Positions 29,702-34,397 of a stretch of 34,397 nucleotides of DNA are shown one piece after another. Source of the stretch: Clostridia bacterium (lineage in GTDB: Bacteria; Bacillota; Clostridia; Oscillospirales; CAG-272). A program made the position numbers and the translations under genes. The stretch is from NCBI GenBank assembly GCA_017456985.1, contig JAFTIH010000019.1, forward strand, positions 1 through 34,397. Reading direction: 5' to 3'. The number at the start of each line of letters is the position of its first letter. The first letter of the stretch is position 1. The notes under the pieces are model-generated. The model worked only from the letters and a program-made list of their open reading frames with translations. It was not told the DNA's origin and searched no databases.

Positions 29702-31141
29702 ATGCAGGAATTTCTTTTGAACATTGTAGCGACTCTCAACAGCTACATCTCCAACTACGTGTTGGTCATTCTGCTGGTTGGCGTGGGTATCTTCTACACC
29801 GTCCGCACCCGCTTCGTGCAGGTGCGTTGCTTCGGTGAGGGTATGAAGCGCGTCTTTGGCAAGAACCAGGCAAAGGGCAAGGGTCTCTCCTCCTTCCAGG
29901 CGCTCACCACCGCCGTTGCCGCACAGGTCGGTACGGGTAACATCGTGGGTGCTTCGGGCGCGATCCTCATCGGCGGTCCCGGTGCGATCTTCTGGATGTG
30001 GGTCATCGCCTTCTTCGGTATGGCAACCATCTACGCCGAGGCAACGCTCGCACAGCAAACGCGCCAGCGCGACGCCGAGGGCAACATCCAAGGCGGTCCC
30101 GTTTATTACATCAAGCACGCCTTCCGCGGCGGCTTCGGCAAGTTCCTTGCGGGCTTCTTCGCGGTTGCGGTCATCATCGCGCTCGGCTTTATCGGCTCGA
30201 TGGTGCAGTCTAACTCCATCGCAGAGTCCATCAGCAGCATCACGGGTGCGCCTGAGCTTGGTTGGATCGTGGGTATCGTGATCATACTCATCGCAGGCTT
30301 CATCTTCCTTGGCGGCATTAAGAGAATTGCCGCTGTGACGGAAAAGATGGTTCCCATTATGGCGATCCTTTACCTCATTGGCGGTCTGTTCGTGATCTGT
30401 GCCAATATCACGTTTCTTCCCGATGCGTTCGGCGCGATCTTCAAGTACGCATTCGTTCCTCAGGCGATCCTCGGCGGCGGCATCGGTGCTGCCATCAAGG
30501 AAGCCATCAGCCAGGGTGCAAAGCGCGGTCTGTTCTCGAACGAGGCAGGTATGGGCTCGACGCCCCACGCACACGCAATGGCTGAGGTAGAAAAGCCTCA
30601 CGACCAGGGCGTTGCCGCGATGATCGGTGTGTTTATCGACACCTTCGTCGTGCTGACGATGACGGCACTTATCGTTATCATCTCTCTGTATTGCGGCGAC
30701 GGCGCTCTTGCCGACGGTCATCAGGCGGGCGAGATGATGCACGGTCTGACCATCGCCAAGACGAATATGGTACAGCTCGCCTTTGGTGACGCGTTTGCAA
30801 AGCTCTTTGGTGAAGCAGGCTACGTGATTGGTAACGTTTTCGTAGCTGTGTGTCTGTTCTTCTTCGCCTTCTCCACCATCATCAGCTGGAACTTCTTCGG
30901 CAAGGTGAACTTCGAGTACCTGTTCGGCAAGAAGTCGATCCCCGTTTATTCGGTGATCGCGCTCGTTTTCATCTTCCTCGGCACGATGATGTCCAACGAC
31001 CTCGTTTGGGAGCTGACCGACTTCTTCAACTACCTGATGGTCCTGCCCAACGCCGTTGCACTGTTCGCGCTTTCGGGAATGGTCGTTTCGGCAGTCAAGG
31101 CTGCAAAGAAAGCAAAGGATCCCCTCGGCTTAGGCAAATAA
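29702..31141 (+). CDS. Sodium/amino acid (alanine/glycine) symporter, AgcS family
   Basis: A 479-residue polytopic transporter of about eleven helices that brings alanine or glycine into the cell with sodium. Family motifs include AAQVGTGNIVGASGAI (about 75-90), GPGAIFWMWVIAFFGMATIYAE near 95-116, GGIGAAIKEAISQGAKRGLFSNEAGMGS near 260-285 and PHAHA just after. The glycine riboswitch directly upstream strongly suggests glycine as a main substrate. The ATG at 29702 has AGAAAGGA at a suitable distance. A terminator follows at 31155, so it is monocistronic. Confidence 0.95.
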   Translation: MQEFLLNIVATLNSYISNYVLVILLVGVGIFYTVRTRFVQVRCFGEGMKRVFGKNQAKGKGLSSFQALTTAVAAQVGTGNIVGASGAILIGGPGAIFWMWVIAFFGMATIYAEATLAQQTRQRDAEGNIQGGPVYYIKHAFRGGFGKFLAGFFAVAVIIALGFIGSMVQSNSIAESISSITGAPELGWIVGIVIILIAGFIFLGGIKRIAAVTEKMVPIMAILYLIGGLFVICANITFLPDAFGAIFKYAFVPQAILGGGIGAAIKEAISQGAKRGLFSNEAGMGSTPHAHAMAEVEKPHDQGVAAMIGVFIDTFVVLTMTALIVIISLYCGDGALADGHQAGEMMHGLTIAKTNMVQLAFGDAFAKLFGEAGYVIGNVFVAVCLFFFAFSTIISWNFFGKVNFEYLFGKKSIPVYSVIALVFIFLGTMMSNDLVWELTDFFNYLMVLPNAVALFALSGMVVSAVKAAKKAKDPLGLGK

Positions 31142-31154
31142 TGCATCCGAAAAT

Positions 31155-31187
31155 AAAAAAGGAACTCGCCGTGCGCGTTCCTTTTTT
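31155..31187 (+). terminator. Intrinsic terminator after agcS-type gene
   Basis: AAAAAGGAAC pairs with GTTCCTTTTT (about 31156-31187) with an inner CGC/GCG section and one mismatch, followed by further Ts. Confidence 0.8.
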
Positions 31188-31209
31188 ATGTTTTTACGCA
31201 AAAAGTCCT

Positions 31210-31238
31210 TTACTTTTTGCGATTTATGATATATAATA
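31210..31238 (+). promoter_or_regulatory. Promoter for rhaA
   Basis: TTTACT (31210-31215), a 17-base spacer and a perfect TATAAT (31233-31238). The -35 box is the weakest of the set. Confidence 0.6.
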
Positions 31239-31279
31239 GAGGTGTATGAACAAAAACAACGCAAAGGAGATTGCAAAAA

Positions 31280-32530
31280 ATGACCAGATATGATTCCGCA
31301 AAGGAAATTTTCGCGCGCTACGGCGTTGACACCGACGCGGCGATCGCGGCTTGCCGCAAGATTCCCGTAGCTCTGCACTGCTGGCAGGGTGACGACGTCA
31401 TCGGCTTTGACCACGAGGGCGGTCTTACGGGCGGCATCCAGACGACGGGTAACTATCCCGGACGCGCAAGAAACCCCGAGGAGCTTCTTGCCGATATGGA
31501 CAAGGCGCTTTCAATGATGCCCGGCGCCAAGAAGATCAACGTTCACGCTTGCTACGCCATTTTTGAGGACGGCGAATTTGCCGACCGCGACGCTCTTGAG
31601 CCCCGCCACTTCAAAAAGTGGGTGGAGTTTGCCAAGAAGCACGGCGTGGGTATCGACTTTAACCCCACCTTCTTCTCGCACCCCCGCGTCAAGGATGGAC
31701 TGACCCTTTCCAGCCCCGACAAGGCGACCCGTGATTTCTGGATCGCACACGGTAAGGCTTGCATCCGCATTTCGAGCTATTTTGCGGAGGAAACGGGCAT
31801 TCCCTGCGTAATGAACATCTGGACGGGCGACGGCTACAAGGATATCCCCGCCGACCGTATGGGTCCCCGTATGCGCTACAAGGAGTCCATCGACGCCATT
31901 CTTTCCGAGCCCTACGACTTCGCCAAGGTCAAGCCCTGCGTGGAGAGCAAGGTCTTCGGTATCGGCGTGGAGGCGTTCACCGCAGGAAGTGCGGAGTTCT
32001 CGCTCAGCTACGCCGCCAAGAACGCCGACAAGTGCCTGCCCCTGATGGACAACGGTCACTACCACCCCACCGAGGTCGTGTCGGATAAGATCCCCGCTCT
32101 GCTCTGCTTCTTCGACGAGATCGCTCTGCACGTGACGCGCGGCATCCGCTGGGATTCCGACCACGTCGTCATCCTGGACGACGAGACCAAGGAGATCGCA
32201 CAGGAGATCGTCCGTTGCGGCGCACTCGATCGCGTTTATATCGCGCTCGACTACTTTGACGCGTCCATCAACCGCATTTCCGCTTGGGTGACGGGCTTCC
32301 GCAGTATGCAGAAGGCGCTCCTGGTGGCGCTCTGCACCCCCGCCGACGCGCTCCGCGCCCTGCAGGACGAAAACGCAATGTCCCGCAAGATGGTCTTGAT
32401 GGAGGACGTCAAGATGCTTCCCTTCGGCGACGTTTGGGAGGAGTATTGCCGCGTGTGCGGTGTTGCCGCTTCGGGCTACTACGACGAGATCGAGGCGTAC
32501 GAAAAGGACGTTCTTTCCAAGAGAGCGTAA
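31280..32530 (+). CDS. rhaA: L-rhamnose isomerase
   Basis: It interconverts L-rhamnose and L-rhamnulose, the first step of rhamnose use. The 416-residue TIM barrel shows the family's diagnostic stretches: VALHCWQGDDVIGFD near 26-40, GGIQTTGNYPGRARN, GIDFNPTFFSHP near 126-137, IGVEAFTAGSAEF near 230 and LMDNGHYHPTE near 260-270, where metal-binding Glu, Asp and His residues lie. Length matches E. coli RhaA (419). The ATG at 31280 has AAAGGAGA 9 bases upstream; a TTG three codons earlier is too close to that site. No kinase, aldolase, regulator or transporter for rhamnose is adjacent, which is unusual. It has its own promoter and terminator. Confidence 0.96.
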   Translation: MTRYDSAKEIFARYGVDTDAAIAACRKIPVALHCWQGDDVIGFDHEGGLTGGIQTTGNYPGRARNPEELLADMDKALSMMPGAKKINVHACYAIFEDGEFADRDALEPRHFKKWVEFAKKHGVGIDFNPTFFSHPRVKDGLTLSSPDKATRDFWIAHGKACIRISSYFAEETGIPCVMNIWTGDGYKDIPADRMGPRMRYKESIDAILSEPYDFAKVKPCVESKVFGIGVEAFTAGSAEFSLSYAAKNADKCLPLMDNGHYHPTEVVSDKIPALLCFFDEIALHVTRGIRWDSDHVVILDDETKEIAQEIVRCGALDRVYIALDYFDASINRISAWVTGFRSMQKALLVALCTPADALRALQDENAMSRKMVLMEDVKMLPFGDVWEEYCRVCGVAASGYYDEIEAYEKDVLSKRA

Positions 32531-32591
32531 GCCAAAACCCAGCAAAAAGCAAACAATTCTTTACAAATACAGGTTTACAAAACCAATACTT

Positions 32592-32625
32592 AAAAAACAC
32601 CCTTCCTTGCGGAAGGGTGTTTTTT
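32592..32625. terminator. Bidirectional terminator between rhaA and dnaJ
   Basis: AAAAAACACCCTTCC (32592-32606), loop TTGC, GGAAGGGTGTTTTTT (32611-32625): 15 perfect base pairs with A and T runs on the two sides, serving both converging genes. Confidence 0.92.
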
Positions 32626-32646
32626 GGCGTTTTCAGCCGTGTGTGG

Positions 32647-33795
32647 TCATTTCTTACCGAAGAACTTCTTTAAGAAGCTGGTCTTTTTCGCGTTGTTGGA
32701 TTCTCCGCAGGATGCCGCGAACTCGCGCAGCTCGCGCTTTTGCTCCTCGGAAAGATTTTTCGGGACCTCAATGACGACCGAGAAGACCAGATCGCCGCGG
32801 CGCTTGGTATTGACGTTGGGCATACCCTTGCCGCGAAGGGTGAAGGTAGTGCCGTACTGCGTTCCCTCGGGGATCTCATACGTCTGCTTGCCTTCCAGCG
32901 TGGGGATCTCGATCTCAGCGCCCAGCGTTGCCTCGGTAAAGGTGATGGGGACCTCGCAATACACGTGATCGCCCTGCCGCTCAAAGAGCGGATGACGCTT
33001 GACGGACACCTCGATCACGAGATCGCCGTCCTGACCGCCACCCCGACCCGCGTCGCCCTTGCCGCGCAGCACGATGCGATTGCCGTCGGCGATACCTGCG
33101 GGGATATCCACCGCAAGCTTTTTGGCAACACGGACGTAGCCCTTACCGCTACAGTTCGTGCAGGGATCCTTGATGGTCTTGCCCCTGCCGCGACAGGACG
33201 GGCAGGTGGTAGCAGACTGCATCACGCCAAAGGGAGTGCGCTGTTGGGTCATCACCTGACCCGTGCCGTGACACTGTGAACAGGTCTCAACGTCCGTTCC
33301 CTTTTTGGCGCCCGAGCCGTGACAATCGGGGCATTCCTCGACGCGGCGGTACGAAATATCCTTTTTCGCGCCCTTGAAGGACTCTTCAAAATCAAGGCTG
33401 ACGCGGGCAAGCAGGTCGTCACCGTCCACGGCGCGCGAGCGTCTGCCGCCACCGCCACCGCCGAAGCCGCCGCCAAAGCCCCCGCCAAAGACGGAGGAGA
33501 AGATGTCCCCGAAGTCAAAGCCGCCGAAGCCACCGCCAAAGCCGCTACCGCCGCCGCCCATCGAGGGGTCGAACGCGGCGTGACCGTACTGATCGTATTT
33601 CGCGCGCTTTTCGGGATCGGAGAGCACCTCGTACGCCTCGTTGATCTCCTTGAACTTCGCCTCGGCATCCTTATCACCCGGGTTGACGTCGGGATGGTAT
33701 TTTTTTGCGAGGTTGCGGTACGCCTTTTTTAAGTCTGCCTCGGTGGCACCCTTGGCAACGCCCAGCACCTCGTAATAATCTCGTTTTTCTGCCAT
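32647..33795 (-). CDS. dnaJ: Chaperone DnaJ (Hsp40, type I)
   Basis: It delivers unfolded proteins to DnaK and stimulates its ATPase. The J domain (about 5-68) has the HPD motif at 34-36. A Gly/Phe-rich linker (about 75-120) contains long GGGFGGG runs. Four CxxCxGxG zinc repeats follow: [24 protein letters not shown] and CTNCSGKG (about 150-215). The two C-terminal substrate-binding domains complete the 382 residues, and the C-terminus is lysine rich. The ATG at 33795 follows GAAAGGGAAA. It lies 113 bases after dnaK in the same orientation, the classical arrangement; a hairpin occupies the gap. Confidence 0.97.
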   Translation of the reverse strand: MAEKRDYYEVLGVAKGATEADLKKAYRNLAKKYHPDVNPGDKDAEAKFKEINEAYEVLSDPEKRAKYDQYGHAAFDPSMGGGGSGFGGGFGGFDFGDIFSSVFGGGFGGGFGGGGGGRRSRAVDGDDLLARVSLDFEESFKGAKKDISYRRVEECPDCHGSGAKKGTDVETCSQCHGTGQVMTQQRTPFGVMQSATTCPSCRGRGKTIKDPCTNCSGKGYVRVAKKLAVDIPAGIADGNRIVLRGKGDAGRGGGQDGDLVIEVSVKRHPLFERQGDHVYCEVPITFTEATLGAEIEIPTLEGKQTYEIPEGTQYGTTFTLRGKGMPNVNTKRRGDLVFSVVIEVPKNLSEEQKRELREFAASCGESNNAKKTSFLKKFFGKK

Positions 33796-33830
33796 GGTAG
33801 TCGTGTTTCCCTTTCAGAATATGGAAAAAG

Positions 33831-33869
33831 CGGTTTTCCCCCTATACCGCACAGGCATAGGGGGAACCG
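33831..33869 (-). terminator. Hairpin between dnaK and dnaJ, possible partial terminator
   Basis: Read on the minus strand, CGG-TT-CCCCCTAT (33869-33857 side) pairs with ATAGGGGG-AA-CCG (33845-33831 side), with two unpaired bases; it is followed by CTTTTTCC. This looks like an intrinsic terminator of moderate strength inside the operon, allowing less dnaJ than dnaK. Confidence 0.65.
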
Positions 33870-33908
33870 TATCGGTTGTTTTGATGGGTAGCGCCCCATC
33901 GGGACTTA

Positions 33909-34397
33909 TCAGGTCTTATCCTCGAAGTCGGCGTCGTAGTAGGTGCCGTCGCCGGCACCGCCCTGTGCGCCGCCATTCGGATCCTGCGCGCCGCCCTGCT
34001 GTGCATACAGCTTTTCGGAGATGGCGTAGAAGGACTTTTCAAGCGCCTCGGTATCTGCCTTGATGGCGTCCACGTTATCCGTCTTGAGCGTTTCCTTGAG
34101 CTTTTCGATGGCGGCAAGAACGGGAGCCTTGTCGTCCTCGGTCACCTTGTCGCCAAGATCGCCGAGCATCTTTTCGCTCTGGGAAACGAGAGTTTCTGCG
34201 TGATTGCGTGCCTCAACCGCTTCCTTGAGCTTCTTATCCTCTTCTGCGAATTTCTCCGCTTCCTTCACCGCGCGGTCGATATCCTCTTGGGACATAGTGG
34301 TGGAGGAGGTGATGGTGATGTGCTGTTCCTTGCCCGTACCCTTATCGGTTGCGGAGACGTTGACGATACCGTTGGCGTCGATATCGAATGTGACCTC
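33909..34397 (-). CDS. dnaK: Chaperone DnaK (Hsp70), C-terminal part; 5' end outside window
   Basis: The last 162 residues of DnaK are visible. They begin within the substrate-binding beta domain ([19 protein letters not shown]), a highly conserved stretch followed by the helical lid (about [20 protein letters not shown] onward) and a flexible tail with GGAQ-rich sequence ending in DADFEDKT. The coding strand runs toward lower coordinates and the gene continues beyond 34397. The first in-window methionine is internal and not the start. Together with dnaJ this is the dnaK-dnaJ pair; any hrcA-grpE genes upstream would be beyond the window. Confidence 0.97.
   Translation of the reverse strand, partial: EVTFDIDANGIVNVSATDKGTGKEQHITITSSTTMSQEDIDRAVKEAEKFAEEDKKLKEAVEARNHAETLVSQSEKMLGDLGDKVTEDDKAPVLAAIEKLKETLKTDNVDAIKADTEALEKSFYAISEKLYAQQGGAQDPNGGAQGGAGDGTYYDADFEDKT

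Noticed and set aside
33374..33583. Short GCC/CCG-type repeats resembling a simple repeat array
   Set aside because: They are codons of the Gly/Phe-rich DnaJ linker, not an independent repeat.
33319..33732. Proline/alanine-rich plus-strand frames in the dnaJ region
   Set aside because: They are the complement of the glycine-rich linker of DnaJ.
1..34397. CRISPR array, prophage, transposase or toxin-antitoxin pair
   Set aside because: No regularly spaced repeats, integrase, transposase or convincing toxin-antitoxin gene pair was found; the only repeated blocks are the two tRNA-flanking copies.

Overview
The window looks like chromosomal DNA of a Bacillota (Firmicutes) bacterium, most likely an uncultured Clostridia-type anaerobe of moderately high GC. 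The pointers are strong AAGGAGG-type ribosome binding sites, TTGACA/TATAAT promoters with a 17-base spacer in every clear case, a GlgC/GlgD-type glycogen locus, a glycine riboswitch ahead of an AgcS symporter, lone TTG and GTG starts, and lipoproteins with classical lipoboxes. No species can be named from sequence alone. Nearly everything is core or housekeeping; the only accessory-looking stretch is about 1.6-2.9 kb.

Layout: (1) 1-1451, minus strand, an envelope lipoprotein (DUF4097-like) coupled to a RimK-like ATP-grasp ligase that runs off the left edge. (2) 1508-2936, a tRNA-Gln gene whose 3' end is built into an unusually long hairpin, followed by a run of further hairpins, an AT-rich orphan gene for a C-terminally anchored protein, and a second copy of the tRNA-flanking repeat. 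(3) 2937-5165, a three-gene cassette: a small membrane protein, an NTF2-like lipoprotein and a membrane-anchored lipase. (4) 5385-6233, a stand-alone radical SAM/SPASM protein. (5) 6399-16464, a complete glycogen cluster glgB-glgC-glgD-glgA-glgP plus a GH13 alpha-glucan hydrolase, then a histidine phosphatase and mutY. (6) 18293-21825, minus strand, a lone PTS EIIC (PfoR-like) and an operon of sugar-phosphate isomerase-like protein, thiamine pyrophosphokinase and acyl-ACP thioesterase. (7) 21885-24691, typA, a small membrane protein and rlmH. (8) 24907-29355, minus strand, a fused ABC ATPase-permease with a methionine-rich outer loop, and an overlapping DUF5662 / YgjP-type metallopeptidase pair. 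(9) 29407-32530, a singlet glycine riboswitch with agcS, then an isolated rhaA. (10) 32647-34397, minus strand, dnaJ and the 3' part of dnaK.

The glycogen genes form one functional unit: GlgC/GlgD make ADP-glucose, GlgA polymerises it, GlgB branches, GlgP and the GH13 enzyme degrade. Intrinsic terminators after the radical SAM gene, glgP, mutY, rlmH, agcS and rhaA divide the window into clean transcription units. I do not see a defence system, CRISPR array, prophage or insertion sequence. The most unusual signal is the tRNA-Gln-associated hairpin and repeat structure between 1632 and 2870. It includes an exact 31-base repeat that starts inside the tRNA CCA, an 18-bp inverted copy of the tRNA 3' end, and a repeated hairpin whose only loop difference keeps a GNRA tetraloop.
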